Assembly (NCBI GenBank): GCA_035487295.1
Contig: DATHMH010000010.1
Coordinates: 124,001-188,000 of the forward strand
Reading direction: 5' to 3'
Length of the DNA: 64,000 nt
DNA from: QIAW01 sp035487295
GTDB lineage: Bacteria > Acidobacteriota > Terriglobia > Terriglobales > Acidobacteriaceae
Part shown: positions 51,603-59,619 of the stretch, one piece after another
Position numbering within the stretch: position 1 is the stretch's first letter
How the letters are laid out: the number at the start of each line of letters is the position of its first letter
Position numbers and translations under genes: made by a program
Notes under the pieces: generated by a model
What the model was told of the DNA's origin: nothing
The model's input: the letters and a program-made list of their open reading frames with translations, nothing else
Databases searched by the model: none

Positions 51603-52976
51603 ATGAAATTCTCTCGTTTTATCGTCCTCTCCACAATAATTTCGCTTGTATCAGGAGCATATCTCTCAGGCGCTGAAACCAAGAAACATTCCCGGAAGAA
51701 GGCTCCGGCGGCGGCAGTGGCCGCGAAGGCTCATGATGTTATTACCGGCAAAGACGCTTTCACCGATTACACCCAGGAAAAGCCGGGCGTCTTCCGCAAG
51801 ATCACAGTGGCAGATCTGCCTGAACCCTTCGCGACTGAGTCTATAGATCATGGACCCAGGGTAGTGTCTCGTCCTTCGGGAGCATGGCCGCAGGCCTTGC
51901 CTGGATTCAAAGTTGAACTTTACGCCTCAGGCCTGCAAAATCCCCGGCTGATCCGCACTGCGCCTAACGGAGATATCTTTCTCGCTGAGAGTAAGCCCCG
52001 TTTTGCGTCCGGTAATGTAAAAGTGTTCCGTGGGGTGACTGCTGACGGAAAAGCCGAGAAAATGGAGGTCTTCGCTACCGGTCTCAAGCAGCCCTTCGGC
52101 ATCGCTTTTTATCCGCCTGGCCCCGACCCACAATGGGTCTACATCGGCAACACCGATTCTGTAATCCGCTTTCCGTATCACAACGGAGACCTGAAGGCCA
52201 GCGGCCCCAAACAGGTCATCGTTCCTGATCTGCCCAGCGGCGGCCTTCTCCGCGGCGGCGGGCACTGGACGCGCGATATCGCCTTTTCCCGAGATGGGAA
52301 AAAGATGTACGTATCTGTAGGCTCGAAATCGAATAAGGATGATACGGATGGCAATTCGAGCGAACGCCGCCGGGCCGACATTCTGGAATACAACCCGGAT
52401 GGCACAGGCTTCCGCATCTATGCCTACGGCATTCGCAATGCGGTTGGCATCGCCGTCCAGCCTGAGACCGGTGAGCTCTGGGGTTCAGTCAACGAACGCG
52501 ATACTCTAGGCGATGATCTTGTGCCTGATTACATCACCCACATTCAGGATGGCGGCTTCTACGGCTGGCCCTGGTACTACATCGGCGGGCACTACGATCC
52601 CGAGCATAAAGGCAAGCATCCCGAACTGAAGGACAAAGTAATAACCCCCGACGTTCTGCTGCAACCGCATTTTGCTTCCCTGGAAATGGTTTTTTACGAA
52701 GCCGGCCAGTTCCCTGCCGAATACCACGGCGATGTCTTCGCCGCCGAACACGGCTCCTGGAACCGTCACAAACGGTCCGGCTACGAAGTGATCCGCGTGC
52801 CTCTTAACAATGGCAAAGCCACGGGAGCGTACGAAGACTTCCTCACCGGCTTCACTCTCGATGATGGCGATGTCTGGGGACGCCCGGTCGGCGTCGCCGT
52901 GGGCAACGACGGTTCACTCTTCGTCACCGACGATGGCTCCAACTCAATCTGGAGAGTCAGCTACACCGGCAAATAA
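51603..52976 (+). CDS. Secreted PQQ-dependent sugar (sorbosone-type) dehydrogenase
   Basis: 457 residues. Signal peptide (FIVLSTIISLVSGAYLSGAE), then a Lys/Ala-rich spacer, then a six-bladed propeller: LPGFKVELYASGLQNPRLIR, RDIAFSRDGKKMYVSVGS, AYGIRNAVGIAVQPETGELWG, and DVFAAEHGSWNRHKRSGYEV. This is the soluble glucose/L-sorbosone dehydrogenase group, which usually uses PQQ. PQQ biosynthesis genes lie 10 kb away in the same window. The substrate is not assigned. Confidence 0.87.
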   Translation: MKFSRFIVLSTIISLVSGAYLSGAETKKHSRKKAPAAAVAAKAHDVITGKDAFTDYTQEKPGVFRKITVADLPEPFATESIDHGPRVVSRPSGAWPQALPGFKVELYASGLQNPRLIRTAPNGDIFLAESKPRFASGNVKVFRGVTADGKAEKMEVFATGLKQPFGIAFYPPGPDPQWVYIGNTDSVIRFPYHNGDLKASGPKQVIVPDLPSGGLLRGGGHWTRDIAFSRDGKKMYVSVGSKSNKDDTDGNSSERRRADILEYNPDGTGFRIYAYGIRNAVGIAVQPETGELWGSVNERDTLGDDLVPDYITHIQDGGFYGWPWYYIGGHYDPEHKGKHPELKDKVITPDVLLQPHFASLEMVFYEAGQFPAEYHGDVFAAEHGSWNRHKRSGYEVIRVPLNNGKATGAYEDFLTGFTLDDGDVWGRPVGVAVGNDGSLFVTDDGSNSIWRVSYTGK

Positions 52977-53061
52977 CAACGCGCATTTCTCTGTGCCTTT
53001 GTGGCAAGTTTATTTTGTTTTTCTCCGCGTTTCCGCGCCTCAGCGGTAAAGCCAAAAATTG

Positions 53062-53089
53062 AAAAGGCAGCCGCATTCGGCTGCCTTTT
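53062..53089. terminator. Bidirectional terminator
   Basis: AAAAGGCAGCCG (53062-53073), loop CATT, CGGCTGCCTTTT (53078-53089). It lies between the convergent dehydrogenase and peroxiredoxin genes, with a T-run in both directions. A CCGCGTTTCCGCGCC word precedes it (53023-53037). Confidence 0.9.
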
Positions 53090-53123
53090 CTTATTTATTA
53101 AGAACCGAGTACTGAGTACTGCC

Positions 53124-53669
53124 CTACTTGGCTTCCAGTTGCTGCAGGTCTGCCAATACCTCGTCGCTATGCGTTGCCGGCTTGACCTCGAGATACACCT
53201 TGCGGATGGTGCCCGTAGGATCGATCAGAAACGTGTGGCGGGCGGCATAGATTGTGCCTTGATGATCCATCACCGAGCCGTATTTTTGCGATACCGTGTG
53301 ATCGGCATCCGACAATAACTTGAAATTCAGGCCTTCCTTGGTGCAAAAGCCCTTATGCGAATCCACCGTATCCACGCTGACGCCTACGATGGCGGCATTC
53401 TTCTGATCATACTTCTCCAGGTCTCGCTGGAAGTTGTGGGCTTCCAGCGTGCAGCCGCCGGTAAAATCTTTGGGATAAAAATAAAGCACGACCCACTTGC
53501 CCTGGAACTGGTCCAATGAAATCTGCTTGCCCTCCTGCGAGGGCAGGGTGAAGCCCGGAGCTTTGGTTCCGGCTGCGGGAGCAGCTGCGGGTAGCTGCGG
53601 TTCGTCAGCCGAAAAAGACACCACCGACGCGCACAGCAGAACCAGCATCATAAATGCAAAAATCTTCAT
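53124..53669 (-). CDS. Secreted Bcp-type peroxiredoxin lacking the usual resolving Cys
   Basis: 181 residues. Signal peptide (FMMLVLLCASVVSFSA), then an Ala/Pro linker and an AhpC/TSA fold. The peroxidatic cysteine is C73 in KDFTGGCTLEAHNF. Classic Bcp has a resolving cysteine five residues later; here that position (78) is His. Another cysteine occurs in GFCTKEG, so a 1-Cys or different 2-Cys mechanism is possible. It acts in the periplasm on peroxides. The reductant is unknown. Confidence 0.85.
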   Translation of the reverse strand: MKIFAFMMLVLLCASVVSFSADEPQLPAAAPAAGTKAPGFTLPSQEGKQISLDQFQGKWVVLYFYPKDFTGGCTLEAHNFQRDLEKYDQKNAAIVGVSVDTVDSHKGFCTKEGLNFKLLSDADHTVSQKYGSVMDHQGTIYAARHTFLIDPTGTIRKVYLEVKPATHSDEVLADLQQLEAK

Positions 53670-53819
53670 ATTGCTCTCCTTTCATTAAAAGCATAAATGA
53701 TTCTCTTCAACTTTGCCCGCAAACAGACCTATGCAAGCGACAATTTACAAACTATTTACAAAGCTCCTGAAACCTTGATTGAAGCAAAGAGCTAAAAGTT
53801 AAGAGCCAAAGGCTAAGAG

Positions 53820-54209
53820 CTATTCCTCATGCACAAATCGCCCCAGGTTTTCCACCAGCATCTTCATCTGATGATAAAACTCTTTGATTCCAGGCGTATC
53901 CAGGTCGAGGTCTCCGCTCTGCATGTCGTTGGTCAGGTCTTTCGCCAACTCCATGGCAATACGCATCCGTTCCTCCACAACCATGGCGATGACAGAGAAC
54001 GGATTGCCGCCGGCCTTTTGCTCCTCCTGTATCCACTTTTCCACGGCGTACGCGGTATGGCGCGCATTGTTCATGGCTTTTCTGAATTCCACCAGGACGC
54101 GCACATCAACCGTTCCGGTTTTGATGTCCTGCGAAAGTTGCTTCAATTCTTCGCCGGTCTTTTGCAGGCGTGAAGCCAGTTCCGGGTTTTGCTTTTTGTC
54201 TTCAGGCAT
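53820..54209 (-). CDS. Helical protein of unknown function
   Basis: 129 residues from the ATG at 54209; an in-frame TTG four codons earlier could also start it. No signal peptide. It is predicted all-helical with ELASRLQKTGEELKQLSQDI, ARHTAYAVEKWIQEEQ and IGEFYHQMKMLVENLG-like stretches. I do not recognise the family. No operon partner is evident; the AGCCAAAGGCTAAGAGCT repeat (53786-53820) sits immediately after its end. Confidence 0.75.
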   Translation of the reverse strand: MPEDKKQNPELASRLQKTGEELKQLSQDIKTGTVDVRVLVEFRKAMNNARHTAYAVEKWIQEEQKAGGNPFSVIAMVVEERMRIAMELAKDLTNDMQSGDLDLDTPGIKEFYHQMKMLVENLGRFVHEE

Positions 54210-54928
54210 GATCGTCTTCAACCATCACAGCGATTTTATTCGGAATCAATGGAAAAGCTTTGCGGCATGCTTAGAACATTCGCCCTTCGTCTGCCGAAGG
54301 ACCATAAGCATGCGTCTCCTCTATGAAAACAGTGTGTATTCTACAAAGCCATGGCACAGAACCTGTTTACGATTAAGTTTCAATAAACAGGCGAAAAACG
54401 GCTTACCACCAACCCGCTCTAATCTTCTGCCATATAGCGCAGCATTTCAAGAATTCTTTGGACTGGCCAGTGAATCGTCACGTGCTAACGCGTTCTCGAC
54501 CGCAAAGACAGAACAGAGTTGTCCCACTGTTCGGCTAGCATCGGTTTCGCGGTTGGCACATCAAACGTCCCATGGATAGTTAGGTCGCGGCTGGTGAGTA
54601 TGCGATCGGGAGAGCTTGCGAGCAGCGCCATAGTACGGTCTGTTTTAGTCGTTTTAGTGGGTGCTACCCGCCCAGTACTTTGGCCGTGAAGGCGCTTCCC
54701 GGTTAAGATTCCAGGTAGCAGGATTGGTTCTGGCCGCCAGCATGCTAGAATCCCGCAAGCTTTGATCTCGAAGGGCCCGCAACGCGGCAGGTTCTTCTAA
54801 GGACTTGCAGCCAGCACAAGGCTGCGATGTCCTCGCTTTTGGTTCGCGCGCGACGCGCTCATCAGAAGCTCGCTCTCTTTCGTTGCTTTGCCTTTGCGTT
54901 GCACGCGCCCGGAAATTAGGATGGTGAC
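54210..54928. other. 700-nt gap without a recognised gene
   Basis: I see no protein-like frame; a 99-codon minus-strand frame is Arg/Ser/Ala-rich and lacks a ribosome site. The region contains no clear RNA or repeat. The last 100 nt probably hold the CBS gene promoter. Confidence 0.4.
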
Positions 54929-55366
54929 ATGCTGGTCCGCGATTACATGACATCTTCTGTCAACAGCCTCAACGAGGACGCCCGCCTGCTGGATGCGGCG
55001 CTCATGATCCGTCATACCGGTAAAAGGCATGTTCCCGTGGTTACAGCGGAACAGAAGGTGGTGGGAATTATCAGCGATCGCGATGTTTCGCGGCTGGCGC
55101 CCTCCATGTTGGCGCGTGTGACACAAGAAGAATACAACCGGGTCTTTGAGGGTACACCCATCAAACAGGTCATGACCAAAAATCCCATCACTATTGCGCC
55201 CGGTGCCCCGATTGCGGAAGCTGTCGCCGTGCTTCACGCTAAAAAAATCGGTGCGCTCCTGGTTGTCGAAAATGAGAAGCTGGTTGGAATCCTAACCATA
55301 AGTGATATGCTCGGACTGCTTCATAAACTGTTGGTGCAGCAGCAGCCGGATGCAGCCGCACGATAG
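54929..55366 (+). CDS. Stand-alone CBS-pair protein
   Basis: 145 residues, two CBS motifs: VRDYMTSSVNSLNEDARLLDAALMI, then KQVMTKNPITIAPGAPIAEAVAVL, with typical GIISDRDVSRL and GILTISDMLGLL ends. CBS pairs bind adenosyl nucleotides and sense energy state. No fused catalytic domain is present, so it may bind a partner or act as a small sensor. No operon partner is apparent. Confidence 0.9.
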   Translation: MLVRDYMTSSVNSLNEDARLLDAALMIRHTGKRHVPVVTAEQKVVGIISDRDVSRLAPSMLARVTQEEYNRVFEGTPIKQVMTKNPITIAPGAPIAEAVAVLHAKKIGALLVVENEKLVGILTISDMLGLLHKLLVQQQPDAAAR

Positions 55367-55587
55367 GTTTCAGCCGCCGCTTAGGGACAAAAACTGTAGT
55401 TCTCATTTGGAAAAACTCGCCGCGGATGACGCGGACCTGCGCGTATTTTGGATTAATCTTCTTGGATATCATCGGACATAAAACCCCTGCCCGGGCAAAA
55501 GAGGCTAGGACGGGATACGCTCAAGGGTAATCGTGGAGACATAATTATTTTAGGCCGTGCCACCAGCCAGGGGGCCCAGGCGTGACT

Positions 55588-56727
55588 TTATTCTCGAACC
55601 ACAGCTTTCGCCAAACTGCGTGGCCGGTCCACATCGAGCCCACGAAGAACGGCGATGTGATAGGCGAGCAACTGCAAAGGAACAATCTCTAGAATAGAGG
55701 AGAGCATGTCCGGCGCGGCGGGTATATATAAGACGTCGTCCACCAGTCCTTCAATGCTTCGGTCTCCCTCGCAGGCTAGAGCGATCACCTTTCCCGACCG
55801 CCCCTTAAATTCCTTAATATTCGACACGGTCTTTTCGTATCGAAGCATGGCCTCCGGGTCGCCGGGGTCACAGGTGGCAATCACGACGATGACCACCCTG
55901 TCATCAATCAGCGCCAGCGGCCCGTGCAGAATTTCACCCGAAGGGTATCCCTCGGCATGTATATAAGACACCTCTTTCAGCTTCAGCGCGCCATCCATGG
56001 CGATGGCGTAGTGCACGCCGCGCCCGGCAAAGAAGAAATCCTCCTGTCGCCAGTATTTGCGTGCCAGCTCTAGGCAGCGTTGGTCCAGCTCCAGCACCGC
56101 CTTTAATTTTTCCGGGATGCGCATGAGTTCTGCCACGCATTGCGTAGCGTATTCCCTGGAAACATTTCCTCGTGCCTCACCCAGATGAAGCGCCAGGCCG
56201 AAGAGCGCGGCAAGCTGTGCGGTAAATGCCTTGGTGGAAGGGACCGATAATTCAGGGCCAGCCTTGGTATGAATGCCGACATGGGCCTCTCGCATGATCG
56301 AGCACTCGGCAACATTGGAGATAGCCAACACCTTGGCGCCGCTTTTTTTCGCTTTTCTCATCGCTCCCAGAGTGTCGGCGGTTTCGCCCGACTGCGTAAT
56401 CACCAGCATAAGGGTCTCAGGCCCCAGCACAACCGGCCAGTGCTGGAACTCGCTGGCAAAATCAACCTCGGTAGGAATTTTGGCCATGCTTTCCAGCATG
56501 AATTTGCCCGCAATGCCCGCGTGCCGGCTGGTGCCGGATGCAGCGATGCAAATCCGGTCAAGGGCTTTTAATTCATCGAGCGTCCATGGCATTCGCTGGA
56601 TGAATCCGCGCGCTGATTCCAGCGGGCTCGCCTCCCGGGCAGTTTCGAATACCGCTTGTGGCTGCTCATAGATTTCTTTCAGCATGTAGTGCGGAAAATG
56701 TTTGGGTTGGGTCATACTGTTTGCCAT
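55588..56727 (-). CDS. GlmS-like SIS sugar isomerase/deaminase (no glutaminase domain)
   Basis: 379 residues. Two SIS domains like the C-terminal half of glucosamine-6-phosphate synthase: FPHYMLKEIYEQP start, ASGTSRHAGIAGKF, ITQSGETADTLGAMR, SVPSTKAFTAQ, KLKEVSYIHAEGYPSGEILHGPLAL and the end LAKAVVRE. The N-terminal glutaminase half is absent. Such proteins can act as GlcN-6-P deaminases (NagB-II type) rather than synthases. The ROK kinase upstream and the exo-glucosaminidase nearby favour the catabolic role. Start could also be the ATG four codons later. A copy of GTAATGCTATATAGCT lies just upstream. Confidence 0.88.
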   Translation of the reverse strand: MANSMTQPKHFPHYMLKEIYEQPQAVFETAREASPLESARGFIQRMPWTLDELKALDRICIAASGTSRHAGIAGKFMLESMAKIPTEVDFASEFQHWPVVLGPETLMLVITQSGETADTLGAMRKAKKSGAKVLAISNVAECSIMREAHVGIHTKAGPELSVPSTKAFTAQLAALFGLALHLGEARGNVSREYATQCVAELMRIPEKLKAVLELDQRCLELARKYWRQEDFFFAGRGVHYAIAMDGALKLKEVSYIHAEGYPSGEILHGPLALIDDRVVIVVIATCDPGDPEAMLRYEKTVSNIKEFKGRSGKVIALACEGDRSIEGLVDDVLYIPAAPDMLSSILEIVPLQLLAYHIAVLRGLDVDRPRSLAKAVVRE

Positions 56728-56732
56728 CTCTC

Positions 56733-56748
56733 GTAATGCTATATAGCT
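56733..56748. repeat. 16-nt direct repeat around the SIS/ROK gap, copy 1
   Basis: GTAATGCTATATAGCT, identical to 56874-56889, contains the 10-bp palindrome GCTATATAGC. The two copies stand at the two edges of the gap between the ROK gene end and the SIS gene start. Confidence 0.6.
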
Positions 56749-56873
56749 TCAGTATATGTCGATGTTTTTGGCGGTCGCAAGGCAAATCTTGGCTGGCACT
56801 GATAATTCTCCTGAAAACAAGCCCAAAGCGAGGTGAGCCGGTTTCTGGCTTATCCTGGAAATACCCACACCCA

Positions 56874-56889
56874 GTAATGCTATATAGCT
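56874..56889. repeat. 16-nt direct repeat around the SIS/ROK gap, copy 2
   Basis: Second exact copy of GTAATGCTATATAGCT, 5 nt after the ROK stop codon on its strand. The 125 nt between the copies has no gene. The pair may be tandem operator sites or the footprint of an insertion/duplication. Confidence 0.6.
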
Positions 56890-56894
56890 CTAAG

Positions 56895-57887
56895 TTATGC
56901 TTTTGCTGCCGATTCGAACAATGGTTGTTCACTGATCCAGAGCGCCGCTGAACCCACGATGCCGGCGTCTGCCCCATATTTTGCGGGAACCAGCGGGATT
57001 TCTTGGGCGCGAGAGTTGATGCTCCAGCGAATCAGCCCTTTCTGAATGTGCGGAAACCACTCCTGGATCGCGGTTCCCACTCCGCCGCCAATCACAATCA
57101 CCTCCGGCTCGAGCAGATCAACAATGTTGCCCAGCCAGACGCTGAACAGGTCTGCGGTCTCCTGCAGCACTTCTTTCGCCAGGGGGTCGTTTGCCCGCCA
57201 AGCCTTGACCACAGTTTCAGCCGTGATGGCGGCCGCTTCTCCGCCCGCCATCGCAAGAAGCGGGGAGCCAGTGGAGCTGACCAGCAGCTTTTTTCGCGCG
57301 CGGTCGGCAATGGCCGGCCCCGCAGCCATGCCCTCGAAGCAACCGGGTTTGCCGCACTTGCAGGCCGCCGGGCCACGGAAATCAACACTCATATGTCCGC
57401 CTTCGGCGCCACATCCGGTTCTTCCATAGTAGATATGCCGATCGAGAATGATGGCGGTTCCAATGCCGGTCCCGATCAGTCCCACAAAAACGGATTTGTA
57501 GTTTGCTCCCGCACCCCACAAGGCTTCTGCCAGGCCCGCGGCATTGGCGTCGTTGTCGAGCCGGGTGGGAAGCTGATAAGCCTTCTGAATTTCAGGAAGC
57601 AGCGGAAAATTTCGCCAGCAAGGCAGGTTGGGACTGTTGAGGACCAATCCCTGACGAAGATCGAGCGGGCCGGGAGAAGATACTCCGATGGCATCAAACG
57701 CTGGCGCCGGATGGGCCTTCAGCACCGCTTCAATCGCGCCATGGACGCAGCTCATGGCGTCTGACGCGCTGCCGCTTGTATTCATGGGAACCCGTGCGCT
57801 GAAAACAATCTCCCCGTCTGCGTTCACCAGTCCTGCAGCCACCTTAGTGCCACCGATATCGACCCCTAAAACCAGCTTCGTTTGCAT
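56895..57887 (-). CDS. ROK-family sugar kinase
   Basis: 330 residues from the ATG at 57887 (MQTKLVLGVDIGGTK), after GAGGAAGC. ATP motif DIGGTKV (10-16), sugar-binding ENDANAA-like LDNDANAAGLAE, GAEGGHMSVD with the zinc histidine, and the zinc cysteines CKCGKPGCFE. Glucokinase, glucosamine or N-acetylglucosamine kinases share this pattern. Gene context (SIS deaminase, exo-glucosaminidase, LacI) points to glucosamine. It precedes the SIS gene in the same direction. Confidence 0.92.
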   Translation of the reverse strand: MQTKLVLGVDIGGTKVAAGLVNADGEIVFSARVPMNTSGSASDAMSCVHGAIEAVLKAHPAPAFDAIGVSSPGPLDLRQGLVLNSPNLPCWRNFPLLPEIQKAYQLPTRLDNDANAAGLAEALWGAGANYKSVFVGLIGTGIGTAIILDRHIYYGRTGCGAEGGHMSVDFRGPAACKCGKPGCFEGMAAGPAIADRARKKLLVSSTGSPLLAMAGGEAAAITAETVVKAWRANDPLAKEVLQETADLFSVWLGNIVDLLEPEVIVIGGGVGTAIQEWFPHIQKGLIRWSINSRAQEIPLVPAKYGADAGIVGSAALWISEQPLFESAAKA

Positions 57888-58291
57888 GCTTCCTCGCGCA
57901 CAGAGTTCATCGACAGCGACGTTACAACAGCAACATCGCAACTTACCGGGTTGCTACGAAATCCACGATGTTTGCATACGCCATCGGCAGCACCCATGCC
58001 AATCAGAAGCGGACCCTAATTACGACATGCTGAACCGGGTCACGAACCTCAGAACCGGCACAACCAGGTCACTTGCTTCAATTCTTTCGGGCCGGGGAGC
58101 ATACGCCAGGGAGAGAGCCCGGGATAAGCAATCGTAGATCGCGCATCCTGGGCCAAGGGTATGAAACATCGGTCTTTTTACATTCCGCAAAAAAGTCTGC
58201 GGGCTAGAATTGTACTTCAACCCAAGCTCCATAATGCGCCGCCATAAGCAACAAAGCAAAACCACATCTCTTAAATCGAGTCTCTGACTTC
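57888..58291. other. Gap between ROK kinase and LacI regulator genes
   Basis: 404 nt. A 177-codon minus-strand frame that overlaps the LacI gene end is not protein-like. Apart from the ROK leader (58000-57888) nothing is recognised. Confidence 0.35.
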
Positions 58292-59362
58292 TTAAGTGAC
58301 CGCGCGTGTAGATTCCCGTACTACCAACTCGGGCATGATCTTGCTGCGGATCGCGGCATATTCGCGGCGCTCCAACCCGGCGCGGATGGCTTCCACTACC
58401 GTCTCCACCGCCGCTGTTCCCATCGCTTCCATCGGCTGCCGGACCGTCGTCAACGCCGGCATCGAGAATGCCGCTGATGGAATATCGTCGAACCCGATGA
58501 CAGAACACTGCTCCGGCACTTTGATTCCCAATCGTGTCAGCATGCGGATGCACCCCAGCGCTGTCATGTCATCGAACGCCATGATGGCGGTGAACGGACG
58601 CTTGCGCCGCAGCAGCTCCTCGATTGCCTTCGAGCCTCCCTCAAACCCTGAGTTCGGCTCGCGCAGGTCAGGCAGCTCCAGCACCAGCCGAGGATCGATT
58701 TCCAACCCCATCGAAGCTGCAAACGAGCGCACGCCCTTCCATCTGCGCGCGCTGTCGGCCAACATCTTGGGACCGCGGATAAACGCAATTTTGCGGTGCC
58801 CCAGCGAATGCAGATGCTGCAAAGCCCACTGCGCCCCGGTTTCGTCGTCGGTGAGCACCGAGCTGATGGAACCGCGCTGCAATTCGTAGCTCAGCACCAC
58901 GGTGGGGATATTTCGTTTCTCCAGATCAGCCTGCAGATTGATATCCACGTACATCCAGTTGGCGACTACGATCAATCCTTCCACACGGCGCTCCAGCAAC
59001 ATCTCCAGGTAGCGCTCAAAACGCGTCCGGTCATTGTGCGCATCGGCCAGGATGGAAACATACGACACCCGGTACAAAGTGTTTTCAATGCCCCGCAAGA
59101 TCGGCATGCAAAACGGATCGGTCAAATCCAGCACCATCACGCCCAGCGTATGGTTTCTGCTGCTGCGCAACGAGCGCGCCAACTGGTTGGGACGGTATCC
59201 CAGCCTCTTGGCCGCCTTCTCGATTTTTTCCTTGGTGTGCGCTGGAATGTAGCGCGCCAGCGGGGCCTGGTTGAGGACAATAGAAACCGTCGCCGCCGAG
59301 AAACCGCTCTCCCGCGCCACGTCACGAATCGTTGTCGTACCTTTTGTTTTCCGCAGGTTCAC
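58292..59362 (-). CDS. LacI-family transcriptional regulator
   Basis: 356 residues. HTH at TTIRDVARESGFSAATVSIVLN (about 10-31), hinge helix QLARSLRSSRN, then a periplasmic-binding-protein-like sugar-sensing domain with LGVMVLDLTDPF, FDDMTALGCIRML and VIGFDDIPSAAFSMPALTTV. The likely inducer is a sugar of the glucosamine locus, by context. It is divergent from the GH2 enzyme gene, with a candidate operator between. Confidence 0.93.
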   Translation of the reverse strand: MNLRKTKGTTTIRDVARESGFSAATVSIVLNQAPLARYIPAHTKEKIEKAAKRLGYRPNQLARSLRSSRNHTLGVMVLDLTDPFCMPILRGIENTLYRVSYVSILADAHNDRTRFERYLEMLLERRVEGLIVVANWMYVDINLQADLEKRNIPTVVLSYELQRGSISSVLTDDETGAQWALQHLHSLGHRKIAFIRGPKMLADSARRWKGVRSFAASMGLEIDPRLVLELPDLREPNSGFEGGSKAIEELLRRKRPFTAIMAFDDMTALGCIRMLTRLGIKVPEQCSVIGFDDIPSAAFSMPALTTVRQPMEAMGTAAVETVVEAIRAGLERREYAAIRSKIMPELVVRESTRAVT

Positions 59363-59527
59363 CGGAAGTCACCTAGCGTAACATAGCATTCTGCGCCAGA
59401 TTGGAACCTTTTTCGCCCGGCGCCTCGACTGGCACAGCATGAGGGCATTCTCTCGCGCGTCGTTGTCTCTTTAAGATATGTGTTTGTGCCCTCCACTTGA
59501 TACGAGGCTTTATACTTCCATTATAGA

Positions 59528-59539
59528 TAAACCGATTTA
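59528..59539. promoter_or_regulatory. Candidate LacI operator in the divergent promoter
   Basis: TAAACCGATTTA, one base from the perfect TAAACCGGTTTA-type palindrome that many LacI-family proteins bind. It lies 166 nt upstream of the LacI start and 81 nt before the GH2 start. A promoter-like TTGATA (59491) and TATAGA (59522) precede and touch it, so binding would block transcription. Confidence 0.45.
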
Positions 59540-59619
59540 ATAGAAAAATATCTGCTCAGGCCTCGAGAGACGTCTTTTGCGCAAATACCGGCCGGTGACT
59601 TTGAATGAGGGAGAGAACA

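Noticed and set aside
54654..54953. 99-codon minus-strand frame before the CBS gene
   Set aside because: Arg/Ser/Ala-rich without domain, ribosome site or coupling; overlaps the likely CBS promoter.
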